A DNA stretch of 64,000 bases from Hyphomicrobiales bacterium (GTDB lineage: Bacteria > Pseudomonadota > Alphaproteobacteria > Rhizobiales > Phreatobacteraceae). Below are positions 45,156-53,611 of this stretch, piece by piece (the stretch's first letter is position 1; each line of letters begins with the position of its first letter). Below the pieces are notes generated by a model. It was not told where the DNA came from, did not search any database, and was given only the letters and a program-made list of their open reading frames with translations. Location of the stretch: the NCBI GenBank assembly GCA_017304475.1, contig JAFKKV010000025.1, positions 62,001-126,000 of the forward strand, read 5' to 3'. The translations under genes were made by a program, and so were the position numbers.

Positions 45156-45316
45156 ACCCTCTCCCAGAGGGAGAGGGTGGCGCCGTCAGGCGCCGGGTGA
45201 GGGGTCGTCCATCTCCGGATGAGGCAGCATGCGGCGTGAGCGTTTGTGTTAGTTTTAGGCGCCCACGCCCCTCACCCGGCAGCTGACGCTGCCACCCTCT
45301 CCCTCTGGGAGAGGGT
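45156..45316. repeat. Class I double-hairpin intergenic element, copy 6
   Basis: The left arm has CCCTCTCCCagaGGGAGAGGG and GGCGCC-GTCA-GGCGCC. The right arm has GGCAGC-TGAC-GCTGCC and CCCTCTCCCtctGGGAGAGGG. It lies in the 364-bp gap between rutR and the HtrA-like gene. The rest of the gap must hold the promoter of the latter; no gene is seen. Confidence 0.9.
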
Positions 45317-45473
45317 TTGCCGGGTTGAGCTTTTGCCTTGAGGTAAGCTTTCTTGCCCGCGCACGGCGACCGCTGCCCCCCCATCACGCCTGCCCATCTG
45401 GCTAGTGGACGCGACGCAACCCCGGGCACATCTCTACGGCATGCATTTCGACAGAACGCATTCCGGAGGTCCC

Positions 45474-46343
45474 ATGAGCACACCCATCCAAGACCTGTCC
45501 ACCGCACTCGAAGGCATGGTCGCCCATCTGGCGCCGAGCGTCGTTTCGGTCGTCTCCCATCGCATGCGGGCCTCGGGCTTCGCGTGGCGCGCCGGGCTCG
45601 TCGTCACATCGGACGAGGGCCTTGCCGAGGACGGCGAGGTTCGCGTGACCTTGCCTGGCGGCGAGGGCATCGCCGCCCATGTCGTCGGACGCGACCCGGG
45701 CACGGCCATCGCCCTGCTCAGGATCGAGCGGCCCGACCTGCAACCGGCCGCCCTGGCGGCGCCCCAGCCCTCGCCCGGCGCCCTCGTGCTCACCGTGGGC
45801 GCGGAAAGCGGCGCGCCGACCGCGGCCCTCGGTGTTGTCTCGGTCAGTTCGGGCCCCTGGCAGTCGATGCGCGGCGGCGAGATCGATGCACGCATCGAAC
45901 TCGACACACGCCTGCGCGGGGCGGCCGAAGGAGGCCTTGTGCTCAATGCCGCCGGCCAGGCCTTCGGCATGGCGGTCTTCGGCCCGCGCCGGCGGGTTCT
46001 GGTCATCCCTTCCACCACTATCGAGCGGGTCGCGACGAAGCTGGAGAGCCATGGACGGATCCCGCGCGGCTATCTCGGCCTCGGCCTGCATCCGGTGTCG
46101 ACCGAGGGCCATGGCACGGGCGCCATGGTGATGAACGTCGACCCGAAAGGCCCGGCGGCCGCCGCCGATATTCATCAGGGCGACGTGCTGGTGCGCTTCG
46201 ATGGCAAACCCATCACCCGGCTGCAGCCCTTGCTGCGATCGCTCGGCCCCGACAGCGTCGGACGGCTCGTCGAGATCGAGCTGCGACGCGGCGGCCAATC
46301 GCACCAGACGAAGCTGCAGGTCGGGGAAAGGCCGGCGGCTTGA
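45474..46343 (+). CDS. HtrA/DegP-like protein lacking the catalytic triad, with PDZ domain
   Basis: 289 residues from ATG 45474 with GGAGG just upstream. Residues ~1-185 are a trypsin-like HtrA domain and ~195-280 a PDZ domain (RGYLGLGL, then GDVLVRFDGKPI). The triad positions are all replaced. TN-H-VV reads TSDEGLAED (45-53), the Asp of D..xDIAL reads DPGTAIALL (74-82), and the Ser of GNSGGP reads GAAEGGLVLN (149-158). No signal peptide is visible, so the protein is likely cytoplasmic. It is probably a pseudoprotease with a binding or sensing role. Its stop overlaps the start of the HTH gene. Confidence 0.85.
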   Translation: MSTPIQDLSTALEGMVAHLAPSVVSVVSHRMRASGFAWRAGLVVTSDEGLAEDGEVRVTLPGGEGIAAHVVGRDPGTAIALLRIERPDLQPAALAAPQPSPGALVLTVGAESGAPTAALGVVSVSSGPWQSMRGGEIDARIELDTRLRGAAEGGLVLNAAGQAFGMAVFGPRRRVLVIPSTTIERVATKLESHGRIPRGYLGLGLHPVSTEGHGTGAMVMNVDPKGPAAAADIHQGDVLVRFDGKPITRLQPLLRSLGPDSVGRLVEIELRRGGQSHQTKLQVGERPAA

Positions 46344-46720
46344 AAGACCCGCGCGCGAAAGACCGGTTGCGGCTGGCGGTCGACGTGGCCGCTCCGGCGC
46401 TTGCCGACCGGATCGCATCGGCCTTGGCCGATATCGAAGAGATCGATCTGGTCGACAAGGACGATGAGCCCGACGCGCTCATCGTCGCCGCGCCGGGTGC
46501 GACGCCCGATCTGGATGCCGGCATCGCGCTCACCGCTCGCGAACTGGAAGTGCTGGCCCTGCTGGCGGAGGGCGCATCCAACAAGCTGATCGCCCGCCGG
46601 CTCGGCATTACCGCGCATACGGCCAAATATCACGTCGCATCCCTGCTGGAGAAACTGGACGCGGTGAGCCGCACGGATGCGGTAGCGCATGCACTGAGGA
46701 CCGGCGTGCTGCATCTTTGA
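46340..46720 (+). CDS. LuxR-type HTH protein coupled to the pseudo-HtrA gene
   Basis: 126 residues from TTG 46340, overlapping the upstream stop by 4 bases; GGGGAAAGG lies upstream. The C-terminal ~60 residues are a LuxR/GerE HTH (LTARELEVLALLAEG, then HTAKYHVASLLEKL). The N-terminal ~65 residues (VDVAAPALADRIASALADIE) look like a shortened receiver-like or dimerisation segment, with DALIVAAPG but no clear phospho-Asp site. Overlap with the pseudo-HtrA gene suggests coupled translation and joint function. Confidence 0.75.
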   Translation: MKDPRAKDRLRLAVDVAAPALADRIASALADIEEIDLVDKDDEPDALIVAAPGATPDLDAGIALTARELEVLALLAEGASNKLIARRLGITAHTAKYHVASLLEKLDAVSRTDAVAHALRTGVLHL

Positions 46721-46800
46721 GGCGCGCGGGCGGCGGCGGAGCAAGGCGCGGCGCGTCGCTAAACGCACCCTCCGCTTGGTGTCGAAAAGTGCGGAAATCG

Positions 46801-46962
46801 ACCCTCTCCCATAGGGAGGGGGGGGGCAGCGTCAGCTGCCGGGTGAGGGGTCGTCCATCTCCGGAGGGGACGGCACGCTCGACGCGCAACGGCATCAGTT
46901 CCGAGGGCCTACGCCCCTCACCCGGCGCCTGACGGCGCCACCCTCTCCCTATGGGAGAGGGT
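46801..46962. repeat. Class I double-hairpin intergenic element, copy 7 (damaged left arm)
   Basis: The left arm reads CCCTCTCCCataGGGAGGGGGG, so the first hairpin is spoiled by a G-run. GGCAGC-GTCA-GCTGCC is intact. The right arm has GGCGCC-TGAC-GGCGCC and CCCTCTCCCtatGGGAGAGGG. It lies in the 433-bp gap before the AraC gene. The last ~150 bp of that gap are less GC-rich and should hold the AraC promoter; no gene is seen. Confidence 0.9.
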
Positions 46963-47153
46963 CGATCTCCGCAGCCTTTCCCACCAGCGCATCGACTTCT
47001 TTGGCCACCCAAGAACCTTAACCTCGAATCTTGTCGTAAAGCGCACCGCATTTGACCTACCGCGCATAAGAACTTCACCGACTAGACAGAGCCTGTTCGG
47101 CTCAAATACTCATCTCTCCTGGGGAAGACGCGTATCCGGAAAAGGCCTTTTAC

Positions 47154-48116
47154 TTGCTCAAAAAGAACGTCTTCTCGTCGAACGACCTGCCCGGGCACCT
47201 CGACGAACAGGCCCGGTTCGCGCTCTGGCAGGACATTCATGTCGCCGAAATCTGGTCGGTCGAATATTCCACGTCGGAGAACCTGCCGTTCGAGGCCGAT
47301 ATCGAGGCGACCGCAGTCGGCGAGCTGGTGCTCGGCCAGATGGCGGGCACCATCAAGCGGGCCTCGCGAAAGGCGCGCAACATCGCCGATGACAGCCGCG
47401 ACGGTTACCTCCTGCTGGTCAATACCGGCGACACGACCTTGAGCGGTGCCCAGATCGGGCGCGACTATAGCGTCGGCCGCGGCGAGGCCGCCCTGGTCTC
47501 GGCGTCCGAACCCTTGCAGATGATCGGCGGCGACAGGAACATCTGGATGAATGTGGTGATCCCGCGCGCCGTGCTGGAGGATGCCTTCGCCCGGGTCGAG
47601 GATCGCCTGGCGCTGCCGATCGCGGCCGACAACGCCGCTCTCGACATGCTGCGGCGCTATTGCCGTTTTCTGGAGACCGGCCCGGCCATCGTCTCACCCG
47701 ATCTCATCACCCATGCCACCGAAACCATCGTCGACCTGATCGGCCTGGCGACCGGTGCCAAGGGTGAGGCCGCCGAGCTCGCCGGCCTGCGCGGCCTGCG
47801 CGCGGCACGGCTCCAGGCGATCCTCGGCAAGGTCTCCGAGAATTTCACCGACCCCACCATCTCCGCCCAGACGGTCGCCCACTCGCTCGGCCTGTCGGTA
47901 CGCTATGTCCATGACCTCCTGCAGGAAACCGGGGTGAGCTTCGCCGAGCGCGTTCTCGAGCTGCGCCTCAAGCGGGCTCACCGGATGCTGTCGGACCGGC
48001 GCTATGACCCGATGAAGATCAGCGAGATCGCGCTGATGAGCGGTTTCAGCGACGTGTCCTATTTCAACCGCTGCTTCCGCCGCCGGTTCGGTTCGACACC
48101 GGGCGGCGCGCGCTAA
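47154..48116 (+). CDS. AraC-family transcriptional regulator
   Basis: 320 residues from TTG 47154; GGAAAAGG lies upstream, and the next ATG (47239, other frame) is not suitable. The N-terminal ~190 residues match the AraC-binding-like domain that often opens HLDEQARFALWQDI. The C-terminal double HTH has SAQTVAHSLGLSVRYVHDLL and ISEIALMSGFSDVSYFNRCF, ending GSTPGGAR. Target and effector are unknown. The gene just downstream is a giant autotransporter on the same strand. Confidence 0.88.
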   Translation: MLKKNVFSSNDLPGHLDEQARFALWQDIHVAEIWSVEYSTSENLPFEADIEATAVGELVLGQMAGTIKRASRKARNIADDSRDGYLLLVNTGDTTLSGAQIGRDYSVGRGEAALVSASEPLQMIGGDRNIWMNVVIPRAVLEDAFARVEDRLALPIAADNAALDMLRRYCRFLETGPAIVSPDLITHATETIVDLIGLATGAKGEAAELAGLRGLRAARLQAILGKVSENFTDPTISAQTVAHSLGLSVRYVHDLLQETGVSFAERVLELRLKRAHRMLSDRRYDPMKISEIALMSGFSDVSYFNRCFRRRFGSTPGGAR

Positions 48117-48374
48117 CCGGCCGGAGGGCGCGCGGGGGGCGGCAGCGGCGCCCCTGGCCACGCATTGGCAGGCCCCGCCGACGCATGCCCCTTGGCGACA
48201 TGGCGCCGGCGCGGGGATTCGGCACGGCCTCCCATGCGGCGCGTGGGCCACACATCACAAGAAATGCGGGCAACGCACTGCAGGACAATTCCACTGCCGT
48301 CCGGCCCAAGACGGCCGCGCCCGGCAATGTGACACAGGAGCCCCCGTTTCATCGGCATCGGCCAGGGCGAATTC

Positions 48375-51300
48375 ATGACGTCGGCACTTTCGAGACACGA
48401 CCGCAAAAGACCGCGCCACGCCAAGCCCGCCTCGATCTCTCCCAGTCCACTCGCCTTGACGCTCGCGCTCGGCTGCTCGGCGCTCGTCTCGGTGAGCCTG
48501 CCCGGTCCGGCGGCCGCGGCCGACTGGACCGGCGCCATTTCCAGCGACTGGTTTGTGACCGGCAACTGGACCCCGGCAGCCGTTCCGGCCGGCGGCACCG
48601 ATGTCCTGATCAATTCCGGCACGCCGAATCCGGCCGTCATCAACGGCCCGAACGCCACGGCCCGTCACCTGTCGATCGGGGACGCGACGCTGACCATCTC
48701 GAATGGCGGAACGCTGATCACCAACGGTATCGGCTCCATCGCCTATACCGGCGCGACCAGTGGCGCCGCGACCGTCACCGGCGCCGGCTCGACCTGGACC
48801 AGCGTCGGGCCGATCTATGTCGGCCACATCACATCAGGCACCGGAACGCTGACGATCTCGAACGGCGGCAAGGTCTATAGCGGCACGGGCCATGTCGGCT
48901 TCTTTTCGGGCTCCACCGGCATTGCCAGCGTCGACGGCGCGGGTTCCGCCTGGATCAGCAATGCCGACATCCTTGTCGGCGAAGCCGGCACGGGCACGCT
49001 GACCATTTCCAATGGCGGCCTGGTCAGCAACGTCAACGGCATGATGGCCGACACGCATGCCGGCAGCGTGACCGTCACAGGCGCCAATTCCACCTGGACC
49101 AATAGCGGCGGCCTCGTCGTCGGCAATTTCCGCCAGGCGACATTGACCATCGCCAATGGCGGCACGGTGACCAGCACGACCGGTATCATCGGCTCGTTCA
49201 ACGGCTCGGTCAGCAGTGCGACGGTCAGCGGCGCGGGTTCGACCTGGACGAACAGCGCGGGCCTCACCATCGGCCGAGAGGGCGTCGGCACGCTGACCAT
49301 CATCAATGGCGGCGCGGTCAGCAACACGACCGGCATTATCGCTGCGGCCGCGGGCTCCGCCGGCACGGCGGCGGTCGACGGCGGCGGCTCGACCTGGGCC
49401 AACAGCGCCGACCTCACCGTCGGCAAGGCCGGCACGGGCACTCTGACCATCACCAATGGCGGCACGGTCACCAATGTGACCGGCTATGTCGGCCAGATCG
49501 CGGGCGCGACCGGCACGGCAACGGTGAGCGGCGCCGGTTCGGCCTGGACCAACAGCTCGGAGCTGCGTGTCGGCCAGAACGGCACCGGCACGCTGACGAT
49601 CAGCGCCGGCGGCACCGTCAGCAATACGGTCGGCTATCTCGGAAACTTCTCCGCCGGCAGCGCGACCGTCGACGGCACCGGCTCGACCTGGACCAACAGC
49701 TCGGCTCTCTATGTCGGCGTCAGCGGAGGCGGCGTCGGCACGCTGACGATCTCCGGCGCGGGCACCGTCACCAATACGGTCGGCCATATCGGCTATTCGC
49801 TCAACTCCACCGGTACGGTCACGGTGGACGGCGCGGGTTCGGCCTGGACCAGCAGTTCAACGCTGTTCGTCGGCACCGGCGGCACCGGTACGCTGACCAT
49901 CGCCAACGGTGGCGCGGTGAGCAATGCCAGCGGCATCATCGGCAATACAGGCACCGGCACGGTGACCGTCGGCGGCATCAATTCCACCTGGACCAATAGC
50001 GGCAGCCTGACGATAGGCAATTCCGGCTTCGGCACATTGACGATTACCGGCGGCGGTACGGTCAGCAACGCCAACGGCGTTCTGGGCAATGGCGCCGGTT
50101 CCTTCGGCACGGTAACCGTCAGCGGCGCCGCCGCGACCTGGACCAACAGCTCGGACCTTGTCGTCGGTTATGCCGGCACCGGCACGCTGAATGTCAGCAA
50201 TGGCGGTGCGGTATCGACCGGCGGCCCGGTGCAGATCGCCAAGCAGGCGGGTTCCATCGGCACGCTCAATATCGGCGGCGCGGCGGGCGCGGCAGCGCTG
50301 GCGCCCGGCACGCTCAACGGCGCCCCCGTCCAGTTCGGCGGCGGCACCGGCACGGTCAATTTCAATCATACCAGCGCGGGCTATACCTTCACCTCCGTTG
50401 TCAGTGGTCTCGGCACGATCAACCAGATCGCCGGCACGACGATCCTGACGGCGGATTCGAGCGGTTTCACCGGTGCGACCCATGTGGCCGGCGGGCGGCT
50501 GGCGGTGAACGGTTCGCTGGCGAATTCGGTGGTGACCGTCTCCGGCGGCATCCTGGGCGGCACCGGCACTGTCGGCGGCATCCTCGCCCAGGCCGGCGGC
50601 ACGATCGGCCCGGGCAATTCGATCGGCACGCTCGCCGTGGCCGGCAATGTCGTCCAGGCCGCGGGCTCGATCTACCAGGTCGAGCTGACCTCGACCGGCC
50701 AGGCCGACCGGATCAACGCGACGGGCACGGCGACCATCGCCGGCGGCGCAGTCCTTGATGTCGTGAAGCTCGATGCCGCGCCTTATGTGCTGGGCACCCA
50801 CTACACCGTGCTGCAAGCCGATGCTGGGGTCACCGGCACCTATGCGCTCTCGGGCAATTTCATGCAGACGGCCTTTATCGGGCTCGTCGCCAACTACGAC
50901 GCAACCCATGTCTATCTCGACGTCGCCAAGGTGAAGTCCTTCGCCGCGGCCGGCCAGACGCCGAACCAGATCGCCACTGCCGGCGGCGTCGAGAGCCTCG
51001 GCAGTGGCCATTCGCTCTATGACACCGTCCTGCTGCTGCCGAGCGATGCCGCGGCGCGCGCCGCCTTCGACAGCCTGTCGGGCGAGGTCCATGCTTCGGC
51101 CCGGGGCGTGATGATCGAGGACAGCCGCTTCATCCGCGAGGCGGTCACCAACCGGGTGCGCTCGGCTTTCGACGGCGTCGGCGCGGTGGCGACCCCGGTG
51201 GTCGCCTATGACCGCGGCGGCGCTCAGGCGGCGCCCGCCAATAGCACCGGTTTCGCGGTCTGGGGCCAGGCTTTCGGCTCCTGGGGGTCGGTGTCGGGCA

Positions 51301-52073
51301 ATGGCAATGCCGCGGCGCTCCGGCGCGATATCGGCGGCTTCTTCATCGGCGCCGACGGCCTGCTCGCGGACAGCTGGCGTGTCGGCGCGGTCGGCGGCTA
51401 CAGCCACGGCACAATCCGCGTCGGCGCCCGCAATTCATCGCTCGCCAGCGACAATTATCATGTCGGCCTCTATGCCGGAACGCAGTGGGGCGATCTCGCG
51501 CTGCGCACGGGCCTTGCTTATGCTTGGCACGACATCGGCGCCAGCCGCTCGATCGCCTTTGCCGGTTTTGCCGACACGCTGAAGAGCCATTACGGCGCGC
51601 GCACCGCACAAGCCTTCGGTGAACTCGGCTATCGCATCCGGGCCGGCCAGCTGGCTTTCGAACCCTTCGCCAATCTCGCCCATGTCGATGTTGCGACCGA
51701 CGGCTTTACCGAGACCGGCGGAGCCGCCGCGCTCACCGCCCGCGGCGCCGCGACCGGCGTCACCTTCACCACGCTCGGCCTGCGCGCCGCGAGCACTATC
51801 GTGCTCGGCAACGGCATCACCGTCACCGCCCGCGGCATGCTCGGCTGGCGTCACGCCTTCGGCGACACCACGCCCTATCAGACACTGGCCTTCACCGGCG
51901 GCTCGCCCTTCGGCATTGCCGGCGCGCCCATCGCCCGCAACGCCGCCGCGGTCGAAGCCGGCCTCGACCTGAACCTGACGCCCTCGGCGACGCTCGGTCT
52001 TTCCTATGGCGGCCAGTTCGGCTCGGGCCTCACCGACCAGACCTTGCGCGGCAATTTCGCCTTGAGGTTCTGA
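48375..52073 (+). CDS. Giant autotransporter with ~49-residue tandem passenger repeats
   Basis: 1232 residues. An extended signal peptide covers residues 1-49 (basic start, then LALTLALGCSALVSVSL, cut near PAAAA). The passenger opens with DWTGAISSDWFVTGNWTPA, a motif common at the head of such proteins. Residues ~130-610 carry ten repeats with STWTNS, then LxVG, then GTGTLTISNGG and VSNxxGxIG. A pertactin-like/PATR junction leads to a C-terminal 12-strand beta-barrel (~950-1232, from FAVWGQAFGSWG to the final NFALRF with terminal Phe). It is a type Va surface protein; adhesion or biofilm is likely by family, the ligand unknown. Confidence 0.93.
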   Translation: MTSALSRHDRKRPRHAKPASISPSPLALTLALGCSALVSVSLPGPAAAADWTGAISSDWFVTGNWTPAAVPAGGTDVLINSGTPNPAVINGPNATARHLSIGDATLTISNGGTLITNGIGSIAYTGATSGAATVTGAGSTWTSVGPIYVGHITSGTGTLTISNGGKVYSGTGHVGFFSGSTGIASVDGAGSAWISNADILVGEAGTGTLTISNGGLVSNVNGMMADTHAGSVTVTGANSTWTNSGGLVVGNFRQATLTIANGGTVTSTTGIIGSFNGSVSSATVSGAGSTWTNSAGLTIGREGVGTLTIINGGAVSNTTGIIAAAAGSAGTAAVDGGGSTWANSADLTVGKAGTGTLTITNGGTVTNVTGYVGQIAGATGTATVSGAGSAWTNSSELRVGQNGTGTLTISAGGTVSNTVGYLGNFSAGSATVDGTGSTWTNSSALYVGVSGGGVGTLTISGAGTVTNTVGHIGYSLNSTGTVTVDGAGSAWTSSSTLFVGTGGTGTLTIANGGAVSNASGIIGNTGTGTVTVGGINSTWTNSGSLTIGNSGFGTLTITGGGTVSNANGVLGNGAGSFGTVTVSGAAATWTNSSDLVVGYAGTGTLNVSNGGAVSTGGPVQIAKQAGSIGTLNIGGAAGAAALAPGTLNGAPVQFGGGTGTVNFNHTSAGYTFTSVVSGLGTINQIAGTTILTADSSGFTGATHVAGGRLAVNGSLANSVVTVSGGILGGTGTVGGILAQAGGTIGPGNSIGTLAVAGNVVQAAGSIYQVELTSTGQADRINATGTATIAGGAVLDVVKLDAAPYVLGTHYTVLQADAGVTGTYALSGNFMQTAFIGLVANYDATHVYLDVAKVKSFAAAGQTPNQIATAGGVESLGSGHSLYDTVLLLPSDAAARAAFDSLSGEVHASARGVMIEDSRFIREAVTNRVRSAFDGVGAVATPVVAYDRGGAQAAPANSTGFAVWGQAFGSWGSVSGNGNAAALRRDIGGFFIGADGLLADSWRVGAVGGYSHGTIRVGARNSSLASDNYHVGLYAGTQWGDLALRTGLAYAWHDIGASRSIAFAGFADTLKSHYGARTAQAFGELGYRIRAGQLAFEPFANLAHVDVATDGFTETGGAAALTARGAATGVTFTTLGLRAASTIVLGNGITVTARGMLGWRHAFGDTTPYQTLAFTGGSPFGIAGAPIARNAAAVEAGLDLNLTPSATLGLSYGGQFGSGLTDQTLRGNFALRF
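48770..50215 (+). repeat. Ten tandem passenger repeats, about 147 bp each
   Basis: The word encoding (S/A)(T/A)W(T/I/A) recurs ten times between about 48790 and 50150, mean spacing about 147 bp. Each copy is followed by a segment encoding GTGTLTI-NGG. Copies are diverged at the DNA level, so the array is old or under selection for change. Confidence 0.8.
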
Positions 52074-52124
52074 TCATCCTTGCGAGCTCTTCGGCTCATC
52101 CGACGACAGACAGAAAGCCTTGTG

Positions 52125-52481
52125 ATGACGCGAACCACTGGCGCACTCGCCGCCGCCCTGCTCGCCTCGACAGCCGCTCTCGCCCCGGCGGCCTCGATGA
52201 AGCCGGGAGACATCGTCGGCGCCATCGCCTTCCTCATGCGCATCGAAGCCGGCGCCTGCCCGGGTATCAGCTTCGATCCGGCGCCGATGTCACGCATGCT
52301 CGATCCGCGCGGCATGAGCGTCACCCAGATCCGCAGCCGCTACGCGCGCGACTATCTCATCGCCTATAATGAAGCCGGGTCGCGCATCACCACCGAGGGC
52401 ATGCGCGGCTATTGCGACTTCGTCGTCAATTTCTTCGGCCGGGCGCAGCCTGGAGAGTTTCCCGGACTGGTCATCCGCTGA
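52125..52481 (+). CDS. Small secreted protein, unknown function
   Basis: 118 residues from ATG 52125. A signal peptide is clear (GALAAALLASTAALAPAAS). The mature part has two Cys (GACPGISF and RGYCDFVVNFFG) likely to form a disulphide and a helical middle (MSVTQIRSRYARDYLIAYNE). It lies 51 bp after the autotransporter on the same strand and may be co-expressed with it, perhaps as an envelope accessory protein (inference). I do not recognise the family. Confidence 0.65.
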   Translation: MTRTTGALAAALLASTAALAPAASMKPGDIVGAIAFLMRIEAGACPGISFDPAPMSRMLDPRGMSVTQIRSRYARDYLIAYNEAGSRITTEGMRGYCDFVVNFFGRAQPGEFPGLVIR

Positions 52482-52638
52482 GCCGCAGGGAGACTGGCTC
52501 AGCGGGCCGGCGAGTGCTGCGATTTCGCCGCAAATTTCCGGCGCGACGGCTCTTGTGCCGGCGGGCGGGCCAACACACATTGCACCAGATGCAAATTTGC
52601 AATGCGTGAACCACAGCCCTCCTTCACCCGGACCCGCC

Positions 52639-53286
52639 ATGACCAACGCCACCACCTGCTCCGATGCGTTCCAGTTCTTTCGCCTGTGGATCGCCAATCC
52701 ATTGCGGGTGGCGGCGGTGGCCCCCTCGGGCGAGGCGCTGGCCCGCCTGATGACCGAGGAGGTTTCGAGCGAGACCGGCCCCGTGATCGAGCTCGGGCCG
52801 GGCACCGGCGCGTTCACCCGGGCGCTGCTCAGCCGCGGCGTCGACGAGGCCGATCTCACGCTGATCGAATATGGCTCGGACTTCACCCGCATGCTGCAAT
52901 TGCGCTTTCCACGGGCGCGGATCCTGTGGATGGATGCGGCCCAGCTCGCCCGCTTCGACCTCTATGCGGGGGCGCACGTCGGTGCGGTGGTCAGCGGCCT
53001 GCCCTTGCTGTCCATGTCGCCGCGCAAGGTGGCGGCGATCCTGCAAGGCGCCTTCAGCTATGTCCGGCCCGGCGGCGCTTTCTACCAGTTCACCTACGGG
53101 CCGCGCTGCCCGGTGCCGCGGCCGATCCTCGACCGGTTGGGCCTGAAGGCGACCCGCATCGGCCGCACCGTGCGCAACCTGCCGCCAGCGGCGGTCTATC
53201 GCATCACCCGCCGCCAGCCGATCGTCATCGCCCGCGGCGGCTTCGGCCAGACGCGCGGACTGGTCGGCGGGAGCGATGCCGGCTGA
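52639..53286 (+). CDS. PmtA-like SAM-dependent phospholipid N-methyltransferase
   Basis: 215 residues from ATG 52639. It opens FQFFRLWIANPLRVAAVAPS, which matches the membrane-associating start of rhizobial PmtA proteins. SAM motif I is VIELGPGTGAFTRALL near residue 50 and post-I acidic IEYG follows. VSGLPLLSM replaces the usual VSGLPL[L/R]-type active-site region, and GAFYQFTYGPRCP follows. PmtA methylates phosphatidylethanolamine towards phosphatidylcholine. An rRNA-dimethyltransferase-like role is less likely because of length and start. Confidence 0.8.
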   Translation: MTNATTCSDAFQFFRLWIANPLRVAAVAPSGEALARLMTEEVSSETGPVIELGPGTGAFTRALLSRGVDEADLTLIEYGSDFTRMLQLRFPRARILWMDAAQLARFDLYAGAHVGAVVSGLPLLSMSPRKVAAILQGAFSYVRPGGAFYQFTYGPRCPVPRPILDRLGLKATRIGRTVRNLPPAAVYRITRRQPIVIARGGFGQTRGLVGGSDAG

Positions 53287-53310
53287 CGCTCAACCGTCTG
53301 CCGCGAGGCC

Positions 53311-53513
53311 CTGGGGACAACCGCCTGCCGAACCTTGGGACGACGGGTGGTGCTGCCGGTGCGCAAGCCTGTGCCCGCTATGGGGAGAAGCCTGTCGGCA
53401 GGTTGTGGACAAGCCTGCGGAAGGATAGGGGACAAGCCTGCCGGCAGCTTGTCGAAAAGCCCGCGGCCAGCTGGGGACAAGCCGCGGGAGAGCCTGTGGG
53501 AAAATCCTGCAAG
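53311..53513. repeat. Degenerate iteron-like array with 23-bp phasing
   Basis: About nine units related to TGGGGACAAGCCTGCCGGCA follow each other. The central AAG (or its equivalent) falls at 53319, 53342, 53365, 53388, 53411, 53434, 53457, 53479 and 53503, that is every 23 bp with one 22/24 pair. The units include TTGTGGACAAGCCTG and TAGGGGACAAGCCTG. The array fills most of the 325-bp gap between the pmtA-like gene and a TetR gene. A 23-bp period does not keep frame, so it is not coding. Confidence 0.8.
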
Positions 53514-53611
53514 TGCGGCCGCGGCCGGCCGCGCCGGCCTTTTGCCTCCGGCTCCGGCCGGCGCTATATGCAGGTCGGGCGCTGCGGCGGATCGGTGGGA
53601 GACGAGGCGGT

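Noticed and set aside
53311..53513. CRISPR array or chromosomal replication origin.
   Set aside because: Units are degenerate and contiguous with no spacers, so not CRISPR. The DnaA-like words deviate from the consensus, and no dnaA, hemE, parAB or AT-rich unwinding element is nearby.
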